From Streptomyces olivochromogenes (GTDB lineage: Bacteria; Actinomycetota; Actinomycetes; Streptomycetales; Streptomycetaceae), in contig NZ_KQ948475.1 of assembly GCF_001514115.1 (NCBI RefSeq), forward strand, positions 62,001 through 126,000: 64,000 nt of DNA, written 5' to 3'. The position numbers and the translations under genes are program-made. The notes beneath the pieces are model-generated. The model made no database searches and had not been told where the DNA came from. It worked only from the letters and a program-made list of their open reading frames with translations. Position 1 is the first letter of the stretch. Each line of letters begins with the position of its first letter. This document shows positions 23,486 to 31,746 of the stretch, piece after piece.

Positions 23486-25018
23486 GTGGCGGACGAGGGG
23501 CGGCTGGTCGCCGGGCGCTACCGGCTGATCGAACAGATCGGCCGTGGCGGCATGGGCACGGTGTGGCGTGCCGAGGACGAGGTTCTCAGCAGGGAGGTCG
23601 CGGTCAAGCGGCTGCATGTCCAGCGGCACCTGACCGACGACGAGCTCGCCACCCTGCACGAACGCACCCGCCGCGAGGCGCGCAGCGCCGCCCGTATCGC
23701 CCATCCTCACGTGGTCGTCGTGCACGACGTGGTGGACGACGAGGGGCTGCCCTGCATCGTCATGGAGTACGTGCACTCCACGACCCTCGCCGCCCTGCTC
23801 GCGGACGGCGGCGCGGTGCCGCCCACCGAGGCCGCCCGGATCGGCCTCGGCATGGTCGCCGCGCTGCGGGCCGCGCACGCCGCCGGGGTGCTGCACCGTG
23901 ACGTCAAGCCGGGCAACGTCCTGCTCGGCGCCGACGGCCGCGTCGTCCTCACCGACTTCGGCATCGCCATGGCGACCGGCACCTCGACGCTGACCAAGAC
24001 CGGCGAGATCATCGGCTCGATCGACTACATCGCGCCCGAACGGATGCGGGGCAAGAAGCCCGGACCCGCCGCGGACCTGTGGGCGCTCGGGGCGACCCTC
24101 TACCAGTCCGTCGAGGGGCGGCCCCCGTTCCGCAAGGCCACGGCCGTGGAGACGGCGTACGCCATCGCCGTCGACCCGGTCGACCCCATGAAGCAGGCCG
24201 GGCCGCTGGAACCCCTCATCGACGCGCTGCTCGCGAAGGAACCGCAGGAGCGCCCGTCGGCGGAGGAGGTGGAGCGGGTTCTGAGGGAAGTGGTGTCGGG
24301 GGTACCGACGCAGCTGACGCCCACGCGCCAGGTACCGGCACCGATACCAGCACCGATACCGGCGCCGGCGCAGTCTCCGGAGACCGCGACGACGGTGGCA
24401 CCGGCACGGGAAGACGCACCGCCCCGGTCTCGCGCGCGCCGGGTGGCCCTCTGGAGCGCGCTGGCCGTGGTGGTGGCGGCCGTGACGGTGGCGGGAGGGT
24501 GGTCCATGACCCGGGACGGCAAGAGCGGCGGCACCCACCACAAAGCCGCCGCTTCCGCCTCCACGCCCCCGGCCGTTCCCGCGGGCTACCACCTGGTCAC
24601 GGAGAAGAAGCTGGGCGTCTCCTTCCCGGTCCCGGACGGCTGGAAGCGCGGCAAGGCGAGCTCCGAACAGGTCACCTACGCCGACGAGACCGGTCTCGTC
24701 GGCCTCACGATCGGCATGGTCGAGCCGGCGGGCGCGAACCCCGAGTCGCACTTCACGAACATCGAGGCGAACACCAAGCTCAACTACCCCTCCTCGTACC
24801 GGAAACTGCGCATGCAGCGCACCACGTTCCAGGAGAAGCCCGCGGCCGTGTGGGAGTTCACCTTCAAGGGCCGGGTCCGGGCGTTCCGCGCCATCGACCT
24901 GGGCTTCGGGCAGGAGGGCGGCCGGGAGTACGACATCTACCTCTCGGCTCCGGACCTCAAGTGGGACACCTTCCGCCCGGTCTTCGACACGGTCTCGGCG
25001 GGCTTCCGGGTCGGCTGA
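23486..25018 (+). CDS. Membrane Ser/Thr protein kinase (PknB type)
   Basis: A 510-residue kinase. The catalytic domain (10-275) has the Gly loop IGRGGMGTVW, Lys in EVAVKRL, HRDVKPGN, DFG and the APER motif. A Pro/Ala linker (PAPIPAPIPAPA) precedes a single membrane segment (core SALAVVVAAVTVAGGW). An outer domain of about 150 residues (YHLVTEKKLGVSFPVPDGW) resembles the sensor regions of other Streptomyces kinases, with no PASTA repeats. The GTG start follows AAGGGG by 6 nt. The signal and substrates are not evident; it lies just past the caspase/hydrolase block but is probably independent. Confidence 0.93.
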   Translation: MADEGRLVAGRYRLIEQIGRGGMGTVWRAEDEVLSREVAVKRLHVQRHLTDDELATLHERTRREARSAARIAHPHVVVVHDVVDDEGLPCIVMEYVHSTTLAALLADGGAVPPTEAARIGLGMVAALRAAHAAGVLHRDVKPGNVLLGADGRVVLTDFGIAMATGTSTLTKTGEIIGSIDYIAPERMRGKKPGPAADLWALGATLYQSVEGRPPFRKATAVETAYAIAVDPVDPMKQAGPLEPLIDALLAKEPQERPSAEEVERVLREVVSGVPTQLTPTRQVPAPIPAPIPAPAQSPETATTVAPAREDAPPRSRARRVALWSALAVVVAAVTVAGGWSMTRDGKSGGTHHKAAASASTPPAVPAGYHLVTEKKLGVSFPVPDGWKRGKASSEQVTYADETGLVGLTIGMVEPAGANPESHFTNIEANTKLNYPSSYRKLRMQRTTFQEKPAAVWEFTFKGRVRAFRAIDLGFGQEGGREYDIYLSAPDLKWDTFRPVFDTVSAGFRVG

Positions 25019-25061
25019 GCCCGGACGGCGGGATCGGGGCAGCGAGGGTCGGGGCAGCGGT

Positions 25062-25598
25062 TCAGGACCTGCCGTCCGTCAGTTCGCTGGCGTCGAGCGG
25101 CAGGCGCAGGCTCACCCGGCGGCGTACGGAGGCGAGTTCGCGGTGCAGCGGTGAGCGCGGTACGGCCAGCACCGGGCAGGCGGCGTACGCGAGGCAGTAG
25201 CGCGCGACGGACGGGAACAGCGCCCGGCGCATCCGGCCGCGTCGCCCGCCGCCGATCACCAGGAGGTCGCCGATCCGGTCGGCGGTCCGCACCAGGGCGC
25301 GCCCCGGCCGGTCCCACAGGACCAGCCCCCGGTACGGCACCCCGGGCCCGTCGTCGCCGAAGGCCGTGGCGAGGGCGGTGAGGAGCCGGTCGTCCGCCAT
25401 CTGCCGGAACTCGGTCATCGGCGGCGCGAGCATCGAACTCGGGTGGGCGAGCGCGCCGCGCGGCGGTTCCCAGGCACCCACGACCAGCAGCACGGCGCCG
25501 GTGCGGCGTGCCTCGAACGCGCCCCGGTGCAGCGCCGCCAGACTCCCCGGCGAACCGCTCACCCCCACGACGACCCGCCGCCGCTCTCCCTCGCCCAT
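25062..25598 (-). CDS. Universal stress protein family
   Basis: A 178-residue single-domain USP. The opening RRVVVGVSGSPGSLAALHRGAFEA is the nucleotide-binding beta1-alpha1. DLLVIGGGRRGRMRRALFPSVARYCLAYAACPVLAVP corresponds to the ATP-binding G-2x-G-9x-G(S/T) region, with the final Ser/Thr position being Val in SVARY. Such proteins bind ATP and help cells under stress or slow growth. The ATG at MGEGERR was chosen to match the domain start. Confidence 0.85.
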   Translation of the reverse strand: MGEGERRRVVVGVSGSPGSLAALHRGAFEARRTGAVLLVVGAWEPPRGALAHPSSMLAPPMTEFRQMADDRLLTALATAFGDDGPGVPYRGLVLWDRPGRALVRTADRIGDLLVIGGGRRGRMRRALFPSVARYCLAYAACPVLAVPRSPLHRELASVRRRVSLRLPLDASELTDGRS

Positions 25599-25796
25599 CG
25601 CTCGCTCACCCCTCGGCGTACGTCGACACGGGTATCCGCGTTCCATCGAACGCGGGGGGAGGGCGGCGGGCCAGGGGGTTGGCGGTGACCTGACGTGGTC
25701 CCGACCGTTCATGACACTTCGGCACACTCCTCTGTCGTCCGCCCCGGTCGTCGGAGCTCGCGACGACCGGGGCGGGGGCGGTTGAGGTGCCTTGGA

Positions 25797-26303
25797 TCAG
25801 CCGGCGCAGAGGGTCAGGTTGATCGTGTCGCCGATGGACACGGTCTTCGGGCTGTGCGGGTCGACCGAGTGGACCGAGCCCGGCTTGCCGTTCTTGCCGC
25901 AGTCCACCTTGCTGACCGTGCCGAGCTTGAGCTGGGACTTCATCAGCAACTGCTTGGCGAAGTCCAGGTCGAGGCCGGCGAACTCGCGCTTGATTTTGCT
26001 GCCGTTGACCAGAACGGTGGTGGCGTCGTCGCCGGTCGCGGTGGTCGCGGCGGCGGGCCGGGAGGCGTCCGAACCGTTGGAGACGGCGGTGGCCAGGGCG
26101 GTGCCGCCGCCGGCCACGATCAGGGCGGCGGCGAGACCCGCGATGGCCGTGACGCGCTTGCGGCGGGTCTTGCGGACGATGCCGACGGTGTCGACGGACG
26201 GCGCGTCGGCGGAGTTCGCGAGTGCGTTCATGGCGTTCACCAGTTCCTCTTCGAAGGGTGTGTAACCGGTGCGGCTGGAAGGCCGTGCATCGTGTGAAGT
26301 CAT
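25797..26303 (-). CDS. Single-pass membrane protein with PASTA-like end, ECF partner
   Basis: A 168-residue protein. A 55-residue cytoplasmic head (with VNAMNALANSADAP) is followed by basic KTRRKR and a membrane segment (IAGLAAALIVAGGG). An outer Ala/Thr linker leads to a small C-terminal domain (FAKQLLMKSQLKLGTVSKVD ... VSIGDTINLTLCAG) that resembles a PASTA repeat. Its ATG overlaps the stop of the sigma gene (ATGA). I infer an anti-sigma or signal-sensing role with a muropeptide-like ligand; neither is shown. Confidence 0.78.
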   Translation of the reverse strand: MTSHDARPSSRTGYTPFEEELVNAMNALANSADAPSVDTVGIVRKTRRKRVTAIAGLAAALIVAGGGTALATAVSNGSDASRPAAATTATGDDATTVLVNGSKIKREFAGLDLDFAKQLLMKSQLKLGTVSKVDCGKNGKPGSVHSVDPHSPKTVSIGDTINLTLCAG

Positions 26304-26872
26304 CGGTTTCCTTCCGTGGGCCGCTGCGGTGAAGGGCCGGGGAGCGCGGGGAACTGGCTTCTCAGCTTCTCGATCCCACGAGCGAGCTGGGACCGTACGG
26401 TACTTGCCGAGATCTTCAGGTCGGCCGCGATCTCCGCATCCGACAGATCGTGGAAGTACCGCAGGACCACGACCGTGCGCATACGCATCGGCAGCTGCTG
26501 AAGGGCGCGAACGAGCTGGTCCCTGCTGTCTATCTGCCCGTACTCGTCCCCCGGAGCGGCCCGGTCGCCGCCGCTGTCGGGGTGCGGGGTCGTGCGGCGG
26601 AATCTTCGCCAACGGTCGTTCGCCAGGTTCACCATGATCCGGCGCACATAGGCGTCGGGGGCGTCCTTGGCGGCGATCGTGCGCCACTTGCGGCAGGTCC
26701 GTTCCAGGGTCTCCTGGAGCAGGTCCTCCGCGGCTTCGCGGTTTCCCGTCAAGACGAGGGCGCCACGGAACAGGGCGGCCGACCGGGCGGCGACGAAGGC
26801 GGGAAAGTCCATGTCCAGCGACTCGGTCCCGCCGCGCTCGGCGCCCAGCTTCCACTCGGTTGCCAGATCCAC
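26300..26872 (-). CDS. SigE-family ECF RNA polymerase sigma factor
   Basis: A 190-residue sigma factor: region 2 with LFRGALVLTGNREAAEDLLQ, region 4 with LSDAEIAADLKISASTVRSQ. The GTG start (VDLATEW) is supported by the strong GGGAGGAGC 4-9 nt upstream. It is co-translated with the membrane protein behind it and divergent from the WXG operon. Between the two lies an array of six 11-bp repeats that probably controls one or both. Confidence 0.92.
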   Translation of the reverse strand: MDLATEWKLGAERGGTESLDMDFPAFVAARSAALFRGALVLTGNREAAEDLLQETLERTCRKWRTIAAKDAPDAYVRRIMVNLANDRWRRFRRTTPHPDSGGDRAAPGDEYGQIDSRDQLVRALQQLPMRMRTVVVLRYFHDLSDAEIAADLKISASTVRSQLARGIEKLRSQFPALPGPSPQRPTEGNR

Positions 26873-26966
26873 ACGCTCCTCCCTTCCTGTCACCCCTCCA
26901 CGACGGGGCGGCCCCCTCGTCTGCTGCACGGCGGAGATGAGAGCTGGGTCACAGCGGCCGTATCGG

Positions 26967-27032
26967 ATCGGCATGCGGTCGGTATGCGCTCGGTATGTGG
27001 TCGGTATGCAGTAGGCATGCACTCGGCATGTA
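26967..27032. repeat. Six 11-bp direct repeats in divergent promoter region
   Basis: Six contiguous 11-nt units with consensus NTCGGTATGCN (unit 1 at 26967-26977, unit 6 at 27022-27032). Eleven nt is close to one helical turn, so all units face the same side of the DNA. They lie 95 nt before the sigma gene and 84 nt before the plus-strand operon. The period matches that of SARP/OmpR-type activator sites (7-bp half-sites every 11 bp), though here there are six rather than two or three. Confidence 0.85.
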
Positions 27033-27115
27033 CACGGTCCGGCAGACTGACATAGCGGGATTTGCCCTCGTGGCCGGTCGTTAGGGTGAGCGCGCCAAAA
27101 CGTCCGGGCCGAACC

Positions 27116-27679
27116 ATGCCCACGGTGAAGAGTGAAGAGGTGACGGCGGTGGGGGCGCCGATACGGTCGCACATTTCCGACTACGCCGAGACCGGGCCGG
27201 CCGAGCCCTCGGCCGGGGCCGGTTCCTCGGCGTCGGAACCTCGTCCGTCGAACCCGGAGCCGCGTCGTTCGCGCCTGCTCGACTACGCCGAGGCGGAGCC
27301 GCCCGTACGGCCGGACGCGGAGGGACGGCAGGCCCCGAAGCCCGGCGTTCCGGCGTACCACACCCCCGTGCTCGTCCCGGCCCATCCGCGCTACGTCGAC
27401 GTGCTGGACGCCTCCGGCCGCCCCACCCGCGTGCCCTTCATCGCCTACGAACTGTTCGAGCACCCCACGGACGGGACCGTGGCCCTCGCCTTCACCACGC
27501 CGGCCCGGCTGGTGGCCGCGCTCGGCGAGGCCCAGCCGTGGGTCGCCACGTCGATCGGGCCGCTGGCCGAGGGTGTGCGCGAGCACGGTGTCACCGTCCG
27601 CGTCGACCCGCGCGTCGCGCCCGGACTCCACAACTGGCAGCCGGACGATCTGGCCGCCTACGCAAGGGAGGTGCGCTGA
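27116..27679 (+). CDS. SseB-like protein, first gene of WXG operon
   Basis: A 187-residue protein. The first 80 residues are disordered and contain a repeated motif (HISDYAETGP and RLLDYAEAEP). The C-terminal 105 residues (RYVDVLDASGRPTRVPFIAYELF ... TTPARLVAALGEAQPWVATS) resemble the SseB N-terminal domain found in SAV_915-type Streptomyces proteins. Its stop overlaps the next start (TGATG). A role in handling or secreting the WXG-like proteins encoded downstream is inferred from the operon only. Confidence 0.78.
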   Translation: MPTVKSEEVTAVGAPIRSHISDYAETGPAEPSAGAGSSASEPRPSNPEPRRSRLLDYAEAEPPVRPDAEGRQAPKPGVPAYHTPVLVPAHPRYVDVLDASGRPTRVPFIAYELFEHPTDGTVALAFTTPARLVAALGEAQPWVATSIGPLAEGVREHGVTVRVDPRVAPGLHNWQPDDLAAYAREVR

Positions 27680-27981
27680 TGCCGCCCGACTTCAAGGCGG
27701 TCCTGAGTGACCTCACCTCGACGTCCAAGACCTTCCACGACGAGGCCACCCACTACCGGAACCTGCACGACCAGATCGCTCCGCCCGTCGTCAGCGGCGG
27801 TGACAGCGGCCTCGACCACGCCATCAAAGAGGTCGCCGACCTCATCGTCGCCCTGCACACCGGCTTCGCCGACCGGCTGGACGACCACGGCGACAAGGTG
27901 GCGTACGCCCGCGACTCGTTCCAGCGGCACGACATCGACGTACACGGTCTGTTCGAGGACCTGATGGTGGGGGACGGCTGA
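27679..27981 (+). CDS. Small WXG-type helical protein
   Basis: A 100-residue, mostly helical protein without Cys or a signal peptide (MPPDFKAVLSDLTSTSKTF ... LIVALHTGFADRLDDHGDKV). Size, helical hairpin pattern and place just before a WXG protein fit an ESX/WXG100-like partner, and it recalls the actinobacterial DUF6317 proteins. No classical W-X-G turn is visible. It overlaps both neighbours by one base (TGATG at each side), so the three proteins are probably made in equal amounts. Confidence 0.78.
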   Translation: MPPDFKAVLSDLTSTSKTFHDEATHYRNLHDQIAPPVVSGGDSGLDHAIKEVADLIVALHTGFADRLDDHGDKVAYARDSFQRHDIDVHGLFEDLMVGDG

Positions 27982-29270
27982 TGAGCGACAGCTGGGTCGG
28001 CGGCGACATCGGTGGACTGCGCACGATGGCCGAGACGTACAAGAACGCCAAGAAGAAGCTCGAGGATGTCGTCCATCCGCTCAGCAGCGCGGTCGAGGAG
28101 CTGGTCGGCGACGCGAACTGGAAGGGCGAGGCGGCCGAGACCTTCCGCGCCGCCTGGAGCGAGGACGCCCTCACGGCGGGCGCCTTCGCGGGCCTCGTCC
28201 ACGACGCGGGCGACATTCTCGACACCCTCGTCGGTGCGCTGTCCGCCTGCGAGACCGCCCTGCAGAACGCCGAGCACATCGCCGTGAAGAAAGGCGTACC
28301 CATGGGCGCCCAGGGCGCTCCGCTCCAGTTCGTCACGTCCGATCCGCCGAGCGCCGACGAACAGCAGACGATCTCGGCGTTCGGCGAGTACGACAAGGTG
28401 CGCACGGAGATCCTGCATACGGCGCAGCACGCGAGGCTGGTCGCGGCGGACAAGTTGCGGGGGTTGTACGCCCAGGTCACCGCGTCGGTGTCACCGGGCG
28501 ACAAGATCACCCTTGCCGACTACCTGCGCGGCCTCTACGCCTATGACGCCGAGGACGCCCGGGTCGGCGGCGCCAAGGCCCGCACCGAACTCGACGACGC
28601 CAAGGCCGAGGAACAGGCGGCCAAGAAGGAACTCCGCGCCGAGCGCAAGGCCTTCCAGAAGGCAGGCCGCGCACTGCCCAAGGACCTCCCCGCCAAGAGC
28701 GCCTACCGCGACGCGATGACGAAGGTCGACTCGCTGGAAGAGGACATCGCCCGTGCCGACCACGGCAGCACCAGCCTCCCCTACGACCGGGCCCTGAACG
28801 TCAAGCTGACCGACGCCGCGGCGGCGCTTCGCGCGGGCGAGAGCGTCGACAAGCTGCCCGACTTCCTCAAGGAGGTCCCGGTCCTGGACGTCGCCGCGGC
28901 CGGTGCCTGCGGGATTCTCGAAGCCTCCGACGACCACGACAAGGGCTGGTCCTGGCAGCACTCCGTCACGGTCGACGGCGGCGCCAACCTGGCCGGCCTG
29001 GCGGCCGGTACGGCCATCACGGCGGGCCTGGTGGCGGCTGCGCCCTTCGAGGCACCCGCGATCGTGGTGGCCGGGGTCGGCGGCGCGGTGGTGGTCGGCG
29101 CGACCGGGGTCATCGACCACGCCTTCCACGAGCACTGGAGCGAGGACATCCACGACCACGGCGTCGTCGGCGGGGTGCTGCACGGCACCGGCCATGTCTT
29201 CACGGAGACCGGGCACGATTTCGTACGACTGAAGGATGACGTCTGGCATGGCATCAAGAGCATCTTCTGA
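27981..29270 (+). CDS. Large WXG-domain protein with hydrophobic hairpin and His-rich tail
   Basis: A 429-residue protein. Residues 1-105 are a WXG-like helical hairpin (DANWKGEAAETFRAAW carries W-x-G). The middle has a helical domain and a charged coiled coil near 200-250 (EEQAAKKELRAERKAFQKAG). From about 335 there are two Ala/Gly/Val-rich hydrophobic stretches (LAGLAAGTAITAGLVAAA; IVVAGVGGAVVVGATGV), then a tail with many His residues (HAFHEHWSEDIHDHG). The layout recalls LXG/WXG effector proteins exported by type VII secretion, with a possible membrane-inserting end. No ESX ATPase gene is in the window. Confidence 0.8.
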   Translation: MSDSWVGGDIGGLRTMAETYKNAKKKLEDVVHPLSSAVEELVGDANWKGEAAETFRAAWSEDALTAGAFAGLVHDAGDILDTLVGALSACETALQNAEHIAVKKGVPMGAQGAPLQFVTSDPPSADEQQTISAFGEYDKVRTEILHTAQHARLVAADKLRGLYAQVTASVSPGDKITLADYLRGLYAYDAEDARVGGAKARTELDDAKAEEQAAKKELRAERKAFQKAGRALPKDLPAKSAYRDAMTKVDSLEEDIARADHGSTSLPYDRALNVKLTDAAAALRAGESVDKLPDFLKEVPVLDVAAAGACGILEASDDHDKGWSWQHSVTVDGGANLAGLAAGTAITAGLVAAAPFEAPAIVVAGVGGAVVVGATGVIDHAFHEHWSEDIHDHGVVGGVLHGTGHVFTETGHDFVRLKDDVWHGIKSIF

Positions 29271-29802
29271 AGCCCCGGCCTCCGGAACTCCCGCCCGCAT
29301 CCCGGCGCTGCCGGGGCTCGGTACCACCTGGTATGAGCGTGGTGTGCGCTACTGGCTGCGTCGTGTCTCCGGGGCCGTCCTGTGGTTCGCCGTGCTGGCC
29401 TTCGCCTGCTATATCGCGCTCGTGCTCTACCAGTCGTTCCGCGGCGACCTGCCGTCAGGCGTGCGTACGGTGTGGGACTGGGCGCAGGTGGCCGCCTCCT
29501 GTGTGGCCTTGGTCTGGGGGTGGGTGGTGCAGCGCAGGGGCCACCGCAGGGACCTCCTGGACCCGCCGACCCCCAGCGAGGCCCGCGGCCGCAAACGTGA
29601 CCAGACCCGCCGTTCCACGGGGCTGGCCCTTGCCGGCCGCATCCTCTTCCTGATCGCGGCACCCGTCCTGCCGGCCCTTCTCGCGTACGCCGTCGGCTGG
29701 GTCCTCGCCGCGTTCACCGTCCGCGAGTACCCCAGCGAGGTCGGTGCCCGGCGCCGGCTGCAAGAGGCCGGCCCTCAGCGCGGCCCGCGGCCGCGCACGT
29801 GA
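29248..29802 (+). CDS. Membrane protein overlapping the WXG gene (possible immunity protein)
   Basis: A 184-residue protein with three hydrophobic segments: AVLWFAVLAFACYIALVLY, AQVAASCVALVWGWVV and ILFLIAAPVLPALLAYAVGW. Its start lies 23 nt inside the upstream WXG gene (ATG 29236 in the same frame is an alternative), so translation is coupled. A small membrane protein made with a protein bearing a hydrophobic hairpin could be its immunity or anchoring partner; no motif proves it. It ends with a basic Arg/Pro tail. Confidence 0.75.
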   Translation: MASRASSEAPASGTPARIPALPGLGTTWYERGVRYWLRRVSGAVLWFAVLAFACYIALVLYQSFRGDLPSGVRTVWDWAQVAASCVALVWGWVVQRRGHRRDLLDPPTPSEARGRKRDQTRRSTGLALAGRILFLIAAPVLPALLAYAVGWVLAAFTVREYPSEVGARRRLQEAGPQRGPRPRT

Positions 29803-29864
29803 GCCGACGTCGGACGGCATCGGCCGCCGCACATGGCCATGGCGGCTCGCTTCCTTTTGGGTCG

Positions 29865-31376
29865 TCAGTTCCAGGGGGTCACGGTGAGGCGGACCCGCGC
29901 GGTCTCTCCGACGATCGGGATCGCGGAGGGAGGCAGTTCGATGTGGCTGACCCAGACGCCGGGGGCGGGGTTCTCGTCGCCGAGGGTGTGGCCGTCGGGC
30001 CGGTAGGCGCTGATCGGGCCGGCGATGGCGGAGTTCCAGGTGGCCGAGAGCGCGGGCGCGGAGGCGGTGGGGTCGGCGCGAATGTCGATGACCAGGATGT
30101 CGTCGAAGTCGGCGGTCTGCTCCAAATGGTCGTTGAAGCTCAGCAGCCCGTCACGCCGGTGCAGTGACAGGATCCGCAGATGCAGTGCGTACCGCATGGT
30201 GCCGGAGTCCGCCGCCCGGAGGCCGCTGCACAGGAAGGTGTTGACCAGCGGGACCGTCGTCCCGTCGTCCGCGCCGGCGCCCGGCAGCTGGATGGGGCAC
30301 CACTGGGCGCTCAGCCGCTCGTGCGTGACGATCTGGAGGCCGCGCACCGACAGACGGACCTCGGCCTGCCAGATCGTGTCGGCCCGCTCCGCCAGGTGCA
30401 CGTCGACGAGCTCGGCTTCCGCCTTGCGGTCCCCGCACAGGAAGCGCCGCAGGTTCTGGTAGCCCTCTTCGGAGTTGACGAGTCCGTAGCGTCCGCTGTG
30501 GCTGCGGTGCACGTATGCCTGGTACGCGCCGGGAACGTACGCGTTGTCGATCTGCACCAGACCGTCGCTGCGGGGCCCGACCGAGGCGGCCGACAGGCCG
30601 TGCGCCACGTCGTAGTCGGTCGGGTCGGTGCCGACCAGGCAGAAGACCCGGTCGTGGGGGAAGGCGAACGGCCCCTCCTGGGGCATCGTGCGGGCGTCCC
30701 ACTTCGGTGGCGGGCCGTCCGGGTCGGCCTGTGTTTTCGGCGTCAGGTACTCGTACATACGCTCGGGCCCGAAGATCTCCGCGCCGTTGACGCCGGTGAC
30801 GTCACGCAATTTCTCCAGCATGCCGAAGCCGAGGTCGAACGCGATGCCGCCGTGCGGGGTGCCGTAGGTGAAGAGCTTGCCGACGTAGTCGGCCGGATCG
30901 CGGCCGAGATCCGGGAGGATCTTCTGGATCAGGCAGCGGCACACCAGGCCGCCCATGGAGTGGGCGACCAGGTGGACACGTGGTGCTTTCGACTTGCTCT
31001 TGATCGTCTCGATCAGTTTCAGCAGGTCCTGCGCGGCCGTCTCCAGCCGGAACGCATGAGGACTGCCGCCCCAGGTGGTCGCGGACGTGTCGTAGAAACG
31101 GTGGATCCAGATACTGTCCGGCGGAATCGTGTCGTGGGTGGCGAGATAGAGATCCTGGCCACCCTCGACGAGGATCTGATAGCCCTCGTCCATGTGAAGG
31201 CGCAGCAGAGGGCTTTCGAACTCATAGAAACATGGCGCGTCGTCCGGTCCGATGCGGATGTGTGTGGAGCCCTCGTTGAACCCGTAGAAGGGGTCCGTCA
31301 CCGCCTTGTCGATGCCGGCGGTGCCGCCCGCGTATCCGCGGACGTAGACGATCGGCAGTTTCGGGGCCGGTGTCAT
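29865..31376 (-). CDS. Alpha/beta hydrolase (lipase/esterase) with C-terminal beta domain
   Basis: A 503-residue cytoplasmic protein. IVYVRGYAGG near the start gives the oxyanion loop and VHLVAHSMGGLVCR the nucleophile Ser. LFTYGTPHGG is typical of lipases acting on long acyl chains. The last 170 residues (from about AELVDVHLAERAD) form a beta-rich, immunoglobulin-like domain ending LPPSAIPIVGETARVRLTV. No signal peptide. It is convergent with the WXG operon and transcribed from a region holding a decayed regulator gene. It shares general architecture with the LCAT-like protein at 21882-23378. Confidence 0.82.
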   Translation of the reverse strand: MTPAPKLPIVYVRGYAGGTAGIDKAVTDPFYGFNEGSTHIRIGPDDAPCFYEFESPLLRLHMDEGYQILVEGGQDLYLATHDTIPPDSIWIHRFYDTSATTWGGSPHAFRLETAAQDLLKLIETIKSKSKAPRVHLVAHSMGGLVCRCLIQKILPDLGRDPADYVGKLFTYGTPHGGIAFDLGFGMLEKLRDVTGVNGAEIFGPERMYEYLTPKTQADPDGPPPKWDARTMPQEGPFAFPHDRVFCLVGTDPTDYDVAHGLSAASVGPRSDGLVQIDNAYVPGAYQAYVHRSHSGRYGLVNSEEGYQNLRRFLCGDRKAEAELVDVHLAERADTIWQAEVRLSVRGLQIVTHERLSAQWCPIQLPGAGADDGTTVPLVNTFLCSGLRAADSGTMRYALHLRILSLHRRDGLLSFNDHLEQTADFDDILVIDIRADPTASAPALSATWNSAIAGPISAYRPDGHTLGDENPAPGVWVSHIELPPSAIPIVGETARVRLTVTPWN

Positions 31377-31380
31377 ACGG

Positions 31381-31576
31381 TCCTCCAGGAGCCCGGGGAT
31401 GGACGTAGTAACACGGATGCCGCTTCCACAAGGTGGTACGCAGGCTGCCCCTGGCGTGGTGTTCGGTGACCTCGGGCCACAGCGTCCCGGCGAGGACCGT
31501 CCGGCACACAGAGCCGGAAATGGCCGAGCAACCGCAATTCAGGAGAGGAAACCACCTTGATCGCCTCGCTCTCCAT
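31381..31576 (-). pseudogene. SARP/BTAD-family regulator relic, frameshifted and truncated
   Basis: On the minus strand, one frame opens with an ATG at 31576 and reads SSPELRLLGHFRLCVPDGP, the typical first strand of an AfsR/SARP activator. In another frame, from about 31510, it continues VLAGTLWPEVTEHHARGSLR, which is the standard continuation of the same domain. About 30 intervening residues and the rest of the protein are missing. An internal deletion that shifts the frame, followed by 3' loss up to the hydrolase gene, explains the pattern. The remaining bases to 31746 hold nothing I recognise. Confidence 0.75.
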
Positions 31577-31746
31577 GACCCGGCCGAGCGCGCCCCACTA
31601 TCAGTGTCAGCCGGTGCGACCAGGCCGTGCAACTCCGCGGAACGGCACCTCGTGATTCCGAGCTGCTTTTCGGGCGTGGGAAAGCCGTGTCGCTGCGTTT
31701 GCGGACCCATGGACCGAGGACGAGACGCGAAATTGCGGACGATGCG

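Noticed and set aside
26967..27032. CRISPR array
   Set aside because: Units are 11 bp and contiguous without spacers, and no cas genes are in the window.
31377..31746. Short intact regulator gene from the ATG at 31576
   Set aside because: The frame leaves SARP similarity after about 27 codons and the similarity resumes in another frame, so it is a relic and not a functional gene.
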